Assembly (NCBI RefSeq): GCF_024323335.1
Contig: NC_066579.1
Location: 126,254,854-126,318,853, forward strand
Length of the DNA stretch: 64,000 nucleotides
Source: Lathyrus oleraceus
Lineage: Eukaryota; Streptophyta; Magnoliopsida; Fabales; Fabaceae
Reading direction: 5' to 3'
In this document: positions 46,101 to 58,034 of the stretch, piece by piece
Layout of the letters: every line of letters begins with the position of its first letter
How positions within the stretch are numbered: the first letter of the stretch is position 1
Translations under genes and position numbers: made by a program
Notes under the pieces: generated by a model
Seen by the model: only the letters and a program-made list of their open reading frames with translations
The model's database searches: none
What the model was told of the DNA's origin: nothing

Positions 46101-46785
46101 TTTCAAAAACAAGTAAGTCACGAAAAATTAAATTAAATTATGAACACGATTAATCAACACTAGATAAGTTAGGGGAAAGCATCAGATAGTGAAGGACTAC
46201 ATTGTGGTAACTTGTTTGAGTTCGAATGATACTCATAACTACCTTGTCCAGATGGTGATCAAAAGTTGATGAAGCTCGATCTGGTTAAATCACTTCGGAA
46301 GGTCTCAGAGCTTGGTAATTATTGCAAAAGTTTCAGAGGATGCCGAAGATGCTAATGGAATCAAGAAATTGGATTAAAACAGGCTGAAACTCAAAACACG
46401 ATAGTTGAATTTTCTGGAAAATTTTCAAGTTACGGCAGGGATTTCTTGGCTCTCCAAAGCTTGGAAATGAATGCAGTAGCTTCCTATGTTTATAGGGAAT
46501 GTGATTGGATCCAAATACGTGTGGAATGATGTTGAATTCGTGCAAAATGAATTTGATATGAATGTGAGAAAAGTGTGACTTGAAACTCATCAAAACTCAG
46601 CCAAATGATGTGTTTTAAGGGTCAATTAACTTCTGGATATGTGGTTAAACATGTTTAGGTCTAAAAAACATGCTAATTTGGCTTGGAATTGAGATTAGTG
46701 AAGTTCAAAATTTGGGCAATGGTAATTTCTTCAATTACAAGTCACCATGTTCAACCCAATGGGGCATCCTACTCAGGAGGCTTTT
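43138..46785 (-). mobile_element. Ogre 3' LTR, left part (before the Maximus insertion)
   Basis: Edge TGTAACGG at 43138, shared layout with the LTR at 2405 (AGAGTCATCACCGCGC; GGGTCTGGGGGTTAGTTATG; TTTAGCGCTATGTTAAGC at 44789). It is a 3' LTR because integrase and 3' UTR of the same strand lie to its right and foreign Tat sequence to its left; the flanking five bases are ATAAG. A TATA box (TATATAAAT, minus) is at 46065-46073. Small ORFs in it are not credible. It is interrupted at 46785 by the Maximus element and resumes at 55014. Confidence 0.75.
46065..46073 (-). promoter_or_regulatory. TATA box of the Ogre LTR
   Basis: TATATAAAT on the minus strand (in CAGTTTATATAAATG), followed toward 43138 by about 2.9 kb of R-U5, consistent with long Ogre LTRs. 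Confidence 0.55.
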
Positions 46786-48169
46786 TGAAATTCTAGTTAT
46801 CAGACTTTGGATGTCACACGGGTTGTTATGACATCCAATTCTGCACAGACAGGAATTATGCAGAACTTCAATGTAAGTGCAGTAAATAACACAAGTAATT
46901 GTTAACCCAGTTCAGTCCAACATGACCTACATCTGGGGGCTACCAAGCCAAGGAGGAAATCCACTATTAGTAGTATCAATTCAAAGCTAAACTCACCCGT
47001 TTACAACTTATCACTTAATCCCTACCCAATGCAATTTCAATCTTACACTAAGATCAGAGTTCCTACTCACTCCCCCTCAATCACCTCAGTGATATTAAAG
47101 ACACTTTGAAGTCACACTTCAAAAACAACTCTTGATTATGCTTCACAGCTTAAATCAAGATACACAGCACTCACGCTTAAAAGCTTTGAGTGACACAACA
47201 CTTACAACTCAATGAACACCCTATGCCACAGCAATCATCAACGTGATAATGGCTTGGCTTACAAAATACGTCTAATACTAGACTCACAAAAATACAGCAG
47301 TGAAGTATGATGGACACACAAAATCTTCACGCCTCAAAATCCCTGAAACTGAATGAAGGAACGCCTTCCTTTTTATATTGCAGCACCTGGGCTTTTGCAC
47401 CTGTATTCTCCTGAATTTTAGGTCACACGAGTTCCCACAAATTCAACATTTAGGTTACTAACAAATAGGCTATTTGTTAGGTTCATTGAATGTAGCTTGG
47501 TTGTTGATTTCCTGGATTTTCTCTCAGCTGTTGAATCCCTAAAGAATAGCCTGAGAAAAAGCTGAAACAGAAAACTGAACAACCTACAATATAGCATATG
47601 CTGTCAGGAATGAATGTCACGACATTCAGCTTGACATCAAGGTCCATATGCTGAGTCTGTTTTTCCAGAAAACAGACTGTACAATTTTGCTGACCTGTAC
47701 ATGATCAATATGACCATACTACAGTAACAGCTTACATTAATAAATGTCAAAGTGTCCAACTTAACATTTACACAATTGGCTTTAAGTTAGTTCTGTTATT
47801 CTCTTGAAGAACAAACTAAGTAACATGCTGAAGTATAGCAGAACACCACTCTGCCTAATCTTCAGTAGCTGCTGTCAATGATGAATGTCATAACATTCAG
47901 TTTGACATTCAGTCAGTAGGCCTTATGCCAGGTCTGGTCTTTCCTTGATAACCAGACTGGAAATACATACTAAGTTCTAACAGAACACCTGCTGTTCTAT
48001 TTCTTAGTTTCTGTAGACAGGTATGAATGTCACAACATCTAGTTTAACATTCAATAAATCCTGTGTTAGCTAGTCCTGCAGTAACTACAATGTAGTCACA
48101 CATACATGTCATGACATCAGTCAAGACATTAGTGTTTTACCATATAATGCAGCCAATTCAACACCTACA
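46786..48169 (-). mobile_element. 3' LTR of the Maximus element (1384 bp)
   Basis: Starts TGAAATTCTAG (46786) and ends ACACCTACA (48169). TATA box TATAAAAA on the minus strand at 47370-47377. It contains repeated TGTCATGACAT/TGAATGTC words around 47600-48130, typical of this LTR family. Confidence 0.95.
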
Positions 48170-48856
48170 AACTCCCCCTTTGGCAAATTTTTGGCTAAAA
48201 CACTTTGATCCCCATAACAGAGTTCATAGCAGCGGAGTCACACACCTAGCAGGAAATAATACTAGCTAATACACTCAGAGTGGCAACACACTCACATACA
48301 TGGAAGTTAAATAAAACTTCACAAAGCAGCACACATACAGAAGTTGAATCCAAACTTCAACACACAATAGCTGCAGGGGAGGGAATCTTCGGATCTGTCA
48401 CGAGAGTCTGTTGTAGAGACTCACTCTGTTTGTCAGGGGTAGTGGTGGTTATTACTCCCCCTTTTTGTCAAAAATGTTGCCAAAGCCAACAACATAGCCA
48501 GAGCACAATGACAGAGTTCCTAACTTGGTTTTACTTCACAGTTTCAACCAAGTTAACATCCACTTGATCTTGCTTCACAGCTTTGATCAAGTAATCACCC
48601 ACTTTTGTTTTACAGTAGGTACCACCATATCAGATGCCATGATTTTGTTTTTGACATCCAGAACCACTCCTGCATGAACAACATCCTTGAACTCATGCAG
48701 GGACATTGGCCTTCTCACGATAGGGTGTCTCCTTACCCTCTTGTGGCCACACTTGTTGCAAGTAGCATAGCTATGATCTGTTGACCAATCATAGCCTAGT
48801 ACCAATTGTTTAATAGGCAGAGATATTAAACAATACATCCCAGACTTCAGTGGTTG
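48170..48856 (-). promoter_or_regulatory. 3' non-coding region and polypurine tracts of the Maximus element
   Basis: Directly at the LTR the minus strand reads AAAGGGGGAGTT (PPT, 48170-48181). A second tract, AAAAAGGGGGAGTAATAACC, lies at about 48456-48475 and has a counterpart in the other Maximus element. An 83-codon ORF with CNKCGHKRVRRHP (48838-48587) is not conserved with anything I know and is probably fortuitous. Confidence 0.7.
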
Positions 48857-51800
48857 CTATAAGGTCTCAGAGAGACATATTCCCAGTTTGCTCCTTAAGT
48901 TTTCAAACTGAGTAGCATCCAGTGCCTTTGTAAATATGTCAGCCAGTTGAAGATCCGTGGCTACATGTTCCAAAGTGATCACCTTGTCTTCCACCAGATC
49001 TCTGATGAAGTGGTGCCTAATGTCAATATGTTTGGTCCTGCTGTGTTGGATGGGATTCTTGGAGATATTGATGGCACTGAGATTATCACAGAACAATGTC
49101 ATGACTTTTTGAGTGACATTGTACTTAGTGAGCATCTGTTTCATCTAAACCAGTTGGGAGCAACTGCTTCCAGCAGCTATGTATTCAGCCTCTGCAGTGG
49201 ACAGAGAAACACAATTCTGCTTCTTGCTGAACCAAGATATGAGGTTTTCTCCTAAGAAGAAACATCCACCTGATGTGCTTTTTCTGTCATCAGCACTTCC
49301 AGCCCAGTCAGCATCACAGTACCCAGATAGGACAGGCTCAGACCCATGTGAGTACAGCATCCCATAGTCACAAGTCCCATTGATGTACTTGAGAATCCTT
49401 TTGACTTGATTCAAGTGGCTCACCTTGGGCTCTGCTTGGTATCTGGCACACACTCCAACTGCATAAGAAATGTCAGGTCTACTTGCAGTTAGATATAGCA
49501 GACTGCCTATCATGCTTCTATACAGGCATTGATCAACACTAGGCCCTCCATCATCTTTGGTTAACTTCAGATGAGTAGGAGTAGGAGTCCTCTTGTGCCT
49601 AGCATTATCCATACCAAACTTCTTCACTATGTTCTTGGCATACTTGCTTTGGGAGAGGAACATAGAGTCCTCCATTTGGTTTACTTGCATTCCAAGGAAA
49701 TAGGTCAGTTCTCCAACTAGACTCATTTCAAACTCAGACTGCATCTGGTGAACAAATTTTTTAACCATTTGTTCTGACATTCCACCAAAGACTATATCAT
49801 CAACATAGATTTGAGCTATCATGATTTCGCCTTCTTCATCCTTCACAAACAAGGTTTTATCTATGCCACCTTTTCTGTATCCATTTGAGGTCAGAAATTC
49901 GGTTAACCTTTCATACCATGCTCTGGGTGCTTGCTTCAACCCATACAAGGCTTTCCTCAACTTGTATACATGCTCAGGTTGGTTAGGATCACAGAACCCT
50001 TTAGGTTGTTCCACATAGACTTCTTCATTCAGGTAGCCATTCAAGAATGCACTCTTCACATCCATTTGGAATAGCTTAAACTTCAGGATGCATGCTACCC
50101 CCAACAACAATCTGATGGACTCAAGTCTAGCCACAGGAGCAAATGTCTCATCAAAATCTACCCCTTCAACTTGAGTGTATCCTTGAGCTACTAGTCTTGC
50201 TTTATTCCTAGTAATTACTCCTTTCTCATCAGATTTGTTTTTGTAGATCCACTTGGTACCAATGATGTTGGTCCCTTCAGGTCTTGGAACTAGCTCCCAT
50301 ACTTCATTCCTTGTGAACTGCTCCAGTTCCTCTTGCATGGCAATGATCCAGTATTCATCAGTCAGGGCTTCTTTCACATTTTTTGGTTCAACCTTGGAAA
50401 CAAAGCAGGAATTTGAGCTTATTCCCCGTGACCTGGTAATCACACCACTATTGGGATCCCCTATGATAAGATCCTTAGGGTGGTCTTTCTGAATTCTGAT
50501 AGATGGCACTTTGGTGTTTGCATCTACTTCACATTCAGGAGGAGGTTCCTGTACTTCTTCAGACTTGACTGGAATGTCAGTTGAACTGTCAAGGAATGTT
50601 TCAACATCCTCCATGACATCGGTTCCTTCCTCTTTATCATCCACAATAACATTTATGGATTCCATCAGGACATTGGTCCTGTAGTTGAACACTCTGTAGG
50701 CTCTGCTGTTAGTGGAGTATCCCAGGAATATACCTTCATCACTTTTGGGATCTAGCTTCCTTCTCTGTTCACGATCTGTGAGAATGTAGCATTTACTTCC
50801 AAAGATATGAAAGTACTTCACAGTGGGTTTTCTGCCCATCCATAATTCATACAGAGTGGAGGAGGTTCCTTTTCTCAAGGTGACTCTGTTGTGAACATAG
50901 CACGCGGTATTCATTGCTTCAGCCCAAAAGTGCATGGGGAGCTTCTTTGCATGAATCATTGCTCTGGCAGATTCTTGAATAGTTCTATTTTTTCTTTCAA
51001 CTATTCCATTCTGCTGGGGAGTTATAGGAGAGGAGAACTCATGGCTTATTCCTTCAGACGAGCAAAACTCATCAAACTTGGAATTCTTGAACTCCGTACC
51101 ATGATCACTTCTAATCCGAACCACACAACTGTCCTTTTCCCTTTGAAGTCTTATGCACAGATCTTTGAAGACATCAAATGTATCTGACTTCTCTCTGATG
51201 AAGCTTATCCACGTGTATCTGGAATGGTCATCAACCACCACGTAAGCATACTTCTTCCCACCAAGACTTTCAACCGGCATAGGTCCCATTAGGTCCATGT
51301 GCAACAGTTCCAGAACTCTGGAGGTTGTGGAATGTCCCAGCTTCGGGTGTGACATCTTGGTTTGCTTGCCCACCTGGCATTCTCCACAGACTCTTCCTTC
51401 ATCAATCAGAAGCTTTGGAATTCCTCTGACTGCTTCCTTGGATATGATCTTCTTCATTCCCCGTAAGTGGAGATGTCCAAGTCGTCTATGCCACAGCTTC
51501 ACCTCCTGTTCTTCCTTGGCTGAGGAGCATGTTGTGGAAAAGTTAGAGAGTTCAGGTTCCCAAAGGTAGCAGTTGTCTTTGGACCTGGTTCCTCTCATAA
51601 CTTCCTGATTGTCACCATTTGTCACAATGCACAGCTCCTTAGTAAATTGAACATGAAAACCTTGATCACACAACTGACTTATGTTGATGAGGTTTGCAGT
51701 TAGTCCTCTTACTAACAGCATATTGTTCAGTTTTGGCACTCCAGAACAGTCCAGTTTGCCCACACCTCTTATTTTTCCTTTGGCACCATCACCAAAGGTC

Positions 51801-52558
51801 ACAAAGCTGGTAGTGTGAGGTTGAATATCTACCAGTAGATTTTCCATACCAGTCATATGTCTTGAGCATCCACTGTCAAAGTACCAGTCTTCTCTGGAAG
51901 AAGCCCTTAGAGCAGTGTGTGCTATCCTAGCATACCATTGTTGCTTCTTAATGGGAACACATCGCTTATGTGTTTTGTGCTTAGGTCTGACATGCAAGGC
52001 TTGGTTAGGGAAACCATGAATCCAGTAGCAGAAGGCTTTTATATGACCAAGCCTACCACAGTGGTGACACTTCCAATCCTGGTATTTCCTCTTCTGATGA
52101 TCATTCATCCTAGTTCCTCGATGTTGAGACATTGGCTTTGACTTCCGCTGGTACTTCTGAACTTTAGCCTTTGGGCGTTTGTGTTCAGTTGAGGATCTTT
52201 TCCCGAATCCTAGGCCAGATTTGGTTCTAGACTGCTGTCCCACCTTTAGAATCTCTTCCAAGGTGTCAGTTCCCTTATTCATCATTCTGATGGATTTAGT
52301 CATCTGGTTCAGCTTGGAGGTCAGCAGGGCTATTTCACCATTTAGACCCTCTATGACAGACAATTGCTTTTGTCTCTCATCTTCCAGTTCCGTGATGAGT
52401 TTCTTCTGCTTTTCTCCTTGTGCACGCACTTCTGCACTGGTGGAACACAGCTTCTTATAGGCTGCAGCAAGTTCATCAAAGGACAGTTCATCTGCACTTG
52501 AGTCATCATCAGAGGCACAAACACTGGTTAGTGCAGTGACATGTTTGGCAGATTCTCC
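48857..52558 (-). pseudogene. Maximus pol: protease, integrase, RT, RNase H (one internal stop)
   Basis: In frame with gag after one TAA. Numbering from ATG 52429: CCHC knuckle KCHHCGRLGHIKAFC (120-134), protease DSG (185-187), integrase zinc site H314, H319, C348, C351, core D379, D442 and E478, RT with AFLNGY and YVDD (875-878), RNase H with CDADWAG and STAEAEY near the end. A TAG at 49148 (SQLV*MKQML, expected tryptophan, TGG to TAG) cuts off the last 96 codons, which hold the final RNase H motifs (FCDNLSAI, RTKHIDIRHHFI). All listed catalytic residues are intact. The upstream part (52558-52430) reads TSVCASDDDSSADELSFDEL, acidic as in relatives. Confidence 0.9.
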
Positions 52559-53554
52559 TTAAGATTCACTTTCAGAATCTCCTTCACACCAAGTGATAGC
52601 TAGCCCCTTATTTTGCAATTTGAGGTAAGTAGGGCATTCAGCTCTGACGTCTCCATACCCTTCACAACCATGACACTGGATTCCTTTGCCATGGTTGAAC
52701 TTCTCATCAGAAGTTGATCTTTTCTTAATGTCAGACGGGATGTTCTTGACATTAGGTCTACCTCTTTGATCAATTTTCTTCACAAACTTGTTGAACTGCC
52801 TCCCAAGCATGGCTAAGGCTTCTGATATAATTTCATCACCACCAGTATATCCTGCTTCTGACTCCTCTTCAGCATTAGATACAAAAGCTATGCTTTTGTT
52901 CTTCTTCTCAGCATACTCACCTAAGCCCATTTCAAAGGTTTGGAGAGAACCAATGAGCTCATCCACCTTCATGTTGCAGATGTCCTGCGCCTCCTCTATG
53001 GTTGTGACCTTCATAGCAAATCTCTTAGGCAAGGACCTGAGAATCTTTCTTACAAGTTTCTCTTTAGCCATTTTCTCACCTAGTCCACCAGAGGTGTTTG
53101 CAATTTCAAGAATATTCATGTGAAAGTCATGAATAGTCTCATCCTCTTTCATCCTCAGATTTTCAAACTTGGTTGTCAGCATCTGAAGTTTGGACATCTT
53201 CACCTTGGAAGTACCTTCATGAGTTACCTTGAGGGTATCCCAAACTTCCTTAGCTAGTTCACAGTGGTGCACCAGCCTGAAGATGTTCTTACTGATTCCA
53301 TTGAACAATGCATTCAAGGCCTTGGAATTTCCAAGAGCTAATGCCTCTTGCTCCTTGTCCCACTCTTCTTCAGGAATCTGCACACTGACTCCATCTTCAC
53401 CTGTCCTCATTGGATGTTCCCATCCTTTGTTGACAGCTCTCCAGACTTTGCTGTCTAGAGACCTTAAGAAGGCTATCATACGAGGCTTCCAGTCATCATA
53501 ATTAGAGCCATCCAACATGGGTGGTCTGTTTGAGTGTCCTATATCCTTGTCCAT
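52559..53554 (-). CDS. Maximus gag
   Basis: 331-codon frame from ATG 53554 (MDKDIGHSNRPPMLDGSNYD), 58 bases inside the PBS. It has the retrotransposon gag core (DUF4219/UBN2-like: WRAVNKGWEHP, AKEVWDTLKVTHEGTSKVK, MKEDETIHDFHMNI) and an acidic end ESDSESES then TAA. The frame downstream of this TAA continues directly into pol without a shift, so TAA probably replaced a sense codon of a gag-pol fusion. The zinc knuckle CHGCEGYGDVRAEC has aspartate where the family has the zinc-binding histidine. It forms virus-like particles in active relatives; assembly by this copy is uncertain. Confidence 0.88.
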   Translation of the reverse strand: MDKDIGHSNRPPMLDGSNYDDWKPRMIAFLRSLDSKVWRAVNKGWEHPMRTGEDGVSVQIPEEEWDKEQEALALGNSKALNALFNGISKNIFRLVHHCELAKEVWDTLKVTHEGTSKVKMSKLQMLTTKFENLRMKEDETIHDFHMNILEIANTSGGLGEKMAKEKLVRKILRSLPKRFAMKVTTIEEAQDICNMKVDELIGSLQTFEMGLGEYAEKKNKSIAFVSNAEEESEAGYTGGDEIISEALAMLGRQFNKFVKKIDQRGRPNVKNIPSDIKKRSTSDEKFNHGKGIQCHGCEGYGDVRAECPTYLKLQNKGLAITWCEGDSESES

Positions 53555-53610
53555 GGTACTAGAAAGTAACTTCCCTAGATCTCACCCAGAAATTCACAGG
53601 TTGGGTGTCT

Positions 53611-53623
53611 GCTCTGATGCCAA
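53611..53623 (-). promoter_or_regulatory. Maximus primer-binding site (initiator tRNA-Met type)
   Basis: Minus strand reads TTGGCATCAGAGC right inside the 5' LTR edge (53625). It differs by one base from the TGGTATCAGAGC typical of plant copia elements primed by tRNA-iMet. Confidence 0.8.
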
Positions 53624-53624
53624 T

Positions 53625-55008
53625 TGAAATTCTAGTTATCAGACTTTGGATGTCACACGGGTTATTATGACATCCAATTCTGCACAGACAGGAATTATGC
53701 AGAACTTCAATGTAAGTGCAGTAAATAACACAAGTAATTGTTAATCCAGTTCAGTCCAACATGACCTACATCTGGGGGCTACCAAGCCAGGGAGGAAATC
53801 CACTATTAGTAGTATCAATTCAAAGCTAAACTCACCCGTTTACAACTTATCACTTAATCCCTACCCAATGCAATTTCAATCTTACACTAAGATCAGAGTT
53901 CCTACTCACTCCCCCTCAATCACCTCAGTGATATTAAAGACACTTTGAAGTCACACTTCAAAAACAACTCTTGATTATGCTTCACAGCTTAAATCAAGAT
54001 ACACAGCACTCACGCTTAAAAGCTTTGAGTGACACAACACTTACAACTCAATGAACACCCTATGCCACAGCAATCATCAACGTGATAATGGCTTGGCTTA
54101 CAAAATACGTCTAATACTAGACTCACAAAAATACAGCAGTGAAGTATGATGGACACACAAAATCTTCACGCCTCAAAATCCCTGAAACTGAATGAAGGAA
54201 CGCCTTCCTTTTTATATTGCAGCACCTGGGCTTTTGCACCTGTATTCTCCTGAATTTTAGGTCACACGAGTTCCCACAAATTCAACATTTAGGTTACTAA
54301 CAAATAGGCTATTTGTTAGGTTCATTGAATGTAGCTTGGTTGTTGATTTCCTGGATTTTCTCTCAGCTGTTGAATCCCTAAAGAATAGCCTGAGAAAAAG
54401 CTGAAACAGAAAACTGAACAACCTACAATATAGCATATGCTGTCAGGAATGAATGTCACGACATTCAGCTTGACATCAAGGTCCATATGCTGAGTCTGTT
54501 TTTCCAGAAAACAGACTGTACAATTTTGCTGACCTGTACATGATCAATATGACCATACTACAGTAACAGCTTACATTAATAAATGTCAAAGTGTCCAACT
54601 TAACATTTACACAATTGGCCTTAAGTTAGTTCTGTTATTCTCTTGAAGAACAAACTAAGTAACATGCTGAAGTATAGCAGAACACCACTCTGCCTAATCT
54701 TCAGTAGTTGCTGTCAATGATGAATGTCATAACATTCAGTTTGACATTCAGTCAGTAGGCCTTATGCCAGGTCTGGTCTTTCCTTGATAACCAGACTGGA
54801 AATACATACTAAGTTCTAACAGAACACCTGCTGTTCTATTTCTTAGTTTCTGTAGAGAGGTATGAATGTCACAATATCTAGTTTAACATTCAATAAATCC
54901 TGTGTTAGCTAGTCCTGCAGTAACTACAATGTAGTCACACATACATGTCATGACATCAGTCAAGACATTAGTGTTTTACCATATAATGCAGCCAATTCAA
55001 CACCTACA
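53625..55008 (-). mobile_element. 5' LTR of the Maximus element (1384 bp)
   Basis: Same ends and length as the 3' LTR. Differences seen by eye are about seven single substitutions, six transitions and one transversion. TATA box TATAAAAAG (minus) at 54208-54216. Confidence 0.95.
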
Positions 55009-55013
55009 CTTTT

Positions 55014-56160
55014 TGATCCCATTCTTTTTGCAATGTATTGACATCATAGCAAAGATTACAATGTGCCAAGAAAGGTTGCATTTGGATGCTTGAGTATAAA
55101 GTTATGTCATGTTGAAGTTGGCATGAAAAATTGATCATATAACTTAGAAAAATTCAAGTGCTTAATGGATGAAAATGACTTGTAATATCTCAATGAATTC
55201 CATGGCCTTCCAAGCATATTTTGACCTTAATCCTTGAAATAAACTTGTAGAGATCATCACAAATGACATTATGTAAAAATAATAAGTCTCATATGTTGAA
55301 AATTGAAGAAGTTATGATCTTTGAAAGTTGAGAAAAAGTCACTTAAAAATAGGTCAAATTTTACTAAGTCCACAAATGACCTATAATGTCTTCAAACTTT
55401 TGATGGTCCTCTAAGCATAATTGGCTCTTGTCATATAAATAGAAGTTGTAGAGGATGTTGAGAAGAGTCATATGCAAAAATAAGCATTCAAGAGTGTTGA
55501 GATTTGAAGGAGTTGTGATCATTGGAATCTTGACTTCAAAATGTTGCCTTTTTGGTCAAACCTCTTAGAACAAGCTTGTGTACTTGGACTTTCCTTGAAT
55601 TTCAAAGCACATGGGTGATTATATGAACTCAAAATAAGGTGTCCTTTATTTTCTATTAATTAAATTGCTCAAATCTTGAATTTACTTATTGAATAAGGCA
55701 TGGAAATAAACACATGAACCTTTGACTTTCCTTGAGAAGCAAGTAACAAAACTTTGAGATGCTCTTGATTGAAAAGCCCTACCTTGAACAATAAACTTGA
55801 GGAAAATAAAACATATTTTTTATATTTTTATTAGTGGTTAGATTAGCAATTAATCATGTAAACACAAAGGTAGAACACCAATAAAGAGGTGCTTGGTGAT
55901 CCCTACAAGAAGCAAATCTAAAGATGAATAAGGGGAAAGACCAAGAGGTGACCTTGTTTTTGTGAATTGATGCAAATGGTATGGGGGATCTTATGGTTAA
56001 AAATTAGGGTATGAAAGATGCACATATTTAAGTTTCTTCAATTTGGAGATATGAAGGTTGAAATATTTGTCTCGACAAGATTGAAGAGACTTAAATACCA
56101 AAGACCCGATTTTTGGCCCTAAGATACTGCAAAATGCTTATGATATGATATGAATGCAAA
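55014..56160 (-). mobile_element. Ogre 3' LTR, right part (after the Maximus insertion)
   Basis: Continues the LTR broken at 46785 and ends near ATATGATATGAATGCA (56158; possibly 56163). Together with 43138-46785 the LTR would measure about 4.8 kb. No gene. Confidence 0.65.
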
Positions 56161-58034
56161 CCATGATCTCTATGGGGAATAACAATTTCCATAGGGGGAC
56201 CTGGTTGGGGATAAAGAAAATACTCGAGAATAACTGTCATTTGGGAACAAACCAATGTACAGTTAGAGAATGACCACAACAAAGATCCAACAGGGAAGAC
56301 TTAACAAGGCAAGGCTCCACCGGGAAAAAGAAAACATCAAAGGGGAAAACCACAACACCAATAGGGGAGGAATATTACCTAACTATCAGCCAAGTGATAG
56401 CTTAACCAAGGTAATACGCTCAAAGGGAAATATTATCAACTACCATCCAAGTGGTAACTTAACAAAGGTAACCAATCAAAGGTAAAATGAACTTTTACCT
56501 ACTATCAGCCGAGTGATAGCTTAACAAAGGTAATAAGCTCAAACATAATGATTACTAACTACCATCCAAGTGGTAATTTAACAAAGGTAACCAATCAGAG
56601 GTAAAAGGGATTATTACCTACTATCAGCTGAGTGATAGCTTAACAAAGGTAATAAGCTCAAATAGAATGATTACCAACTACCAGCCAAGTGGTAACTTAA
56701 CAGAGGCAATCAATCAAAGGTAAAAGGAACTATTACCTACTATCAATCGAGTGATAGCTTAATAAAGGTAATCAATCAAAGGTAAAAGGAACTATTACCT
56801 ACTATCAGCTGAGTGATAACTTAAGAAAGGTAATAAGCTCAAACAGAATGATTACCAACTATCATCCAAGTGGTAACTTCATAAAGGCAACCAATCAAAG
56901 GGGACTAAAGTTCAACCCAGGAATGAACTGGAGAGAAGCGGCCAAACAGAACTTCACCCGATGAGGGAATCAACTCAATTGGGGATTAATTCCATCCAGA
57001 TAATGAACTAGAAAGGGAAACTGAAGCAAAATCTTCCACGGGGATCATACTTAGTGGGGAATTAGAAAGGATAAACTCTTTTATGCTTAAGGTTGACACT
57101 CTATTGGAGAGAGGACACACACACTCTATAGGGAGAAAAGTTCCAGAGAGCGGGGGGAAGCATCGAGAAATGAAAAATGTGCAAATAAACATCATGATGT
57201 TATAGACATGTGTATGATTATGCTGAGAAAACAAGCACAAAAAGTGTGAGACTGATAACACGGTACAAACAGATACTCGACTAATCTCAACAAGGTGGAG
57301 ATGCTGGAAAAGATTCATTAAGGATTCTACCATTCTTGCAATATGATACTGGAGAAACCGTTATACATCTAACAAAAGAAAATAGCATGGGGAAGTCGCT
57401 GAATTCCGTTCTTCAGGATCTTACCATCCTTGAGATTTCTATTAACATCCTCTTTTGTATTCACAAGTCGAGGAAAATACATATATTTCTTGTAAATTTT
57501 CAAAAAATATGATTGTTTAGATATATTTTTGTTTCAAAAACTATCATAAAAAATAAATGAAATTTCATAAACTAAAACAAAATAAGAATAACAAACAAAT
57601 GGGCAAAAGGCTCAAATTTTATTGATAGAATAGTAGTCCGCAAATGGCGTGACTCCATGGATCATTACAAAGTTGGAAAATGGTAAATAAATTTAAAGGG
57701 CTACATTGGAATACAATGAACACTATTCTCCCTAACAACTTTGAATTCCGCTATGCTCTGGACTTCGGTCGAGGATGAATGAATAAAAACCTGTGATATG
57801 CACTGTTGCTTCAAACGATGAAGTCTGGACTGATGCAATTACTTGCCATAATCCATAACTTTTTCCTAGATTTCCTTTTTGGATTCAATCTACCGGGTTG
57901 ATTATTTTCTGTTTATGTCTCTAATTTTTCCCTGGACCGCCCTTTCAGGTTTTCAATCCACTGAGACGCTCATTTTTGCCTAAGTCTCCCTTTCGGGTTT
58001 TCAACTTAGCGAGTTGTTCTCTTATTTTTTTTCT
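56161..58034 (-). mobile_element. Ogre 3' untranslated region
   Basis: Lies between the Ogre integrase stop (58037) and the 3' LTR. No long ORF. It contains the tandem hairpin repeats at 56380-56900 and, just after the stop (57850-58015), three degenerate ~60-bp units with words such as CCTAAGTCTCCCTTTCGGG and CCTGGACCGCCCTTTCAGG. Long, repeat-rich 3' UTRs are known for Ogre and related Tat elements. Confidence 0.7.
56380..56900. repeat. ~119-bp tandem repeats with stem-loops in Ogre 3' UTR
   Basis: Words of the type CTATCAGCCGAGTGATAG recur at 56393, 56502, 56621, 56740 and 56802, giving spacings of about 109, 119, 119 and 62. Each full unit holds two related halves: one with CTATCA-N6-TGATAG and one with TACCA-N6-TGGTA, both followed by CTTAACAAAGGTAA. 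The 62-base step is a half unit lost. Similar Ogre 3' UTR arrays are known to seed satellite DNA (PisTR-A in pea). Confidence 0.85.

Larger units (their letters stand above)
46786..55008 (-). mobile_element. Near-complete Maximus-type Ty1-copia retrotransposon (8223 bp)
   Basis: Two 1384-bp LTRs, a 5-bp target duplication CTTTT (46781-46785 and 55009-55013), PBS, gag, pol and PPT all in minus orientation. It interrupts the U3 part of an Ogre LTR. Unlike the plus-strand Maximus at 11105-17217 it has no envelope-like ORF; only about 690 bases separate pol from the 3' LTR. By eye the LTRs differ at about seven positions, so the insertion is young. Two nonsense codons make this copy non-autonomous as read. 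Confidence 0.95.

Noticed and set aside
48587..48838. 83-codon minus-strand ORF with CNKCGHKRVRRHP
   Set aside because: Considered as a captured gene or small zinc protein; lies in the 3' non-coding part of Maximus and no homologue is recalled.
49179..52460. Several plus-strand ORFs of 62-98 codons
   Set aside because: Antisense shadows of the Maximus pol frame.
52788..53501. Plus-strand ORFs of 90-111 codons opposite gag
   Set aside because: Antisense of gag; no independent motif or start context.
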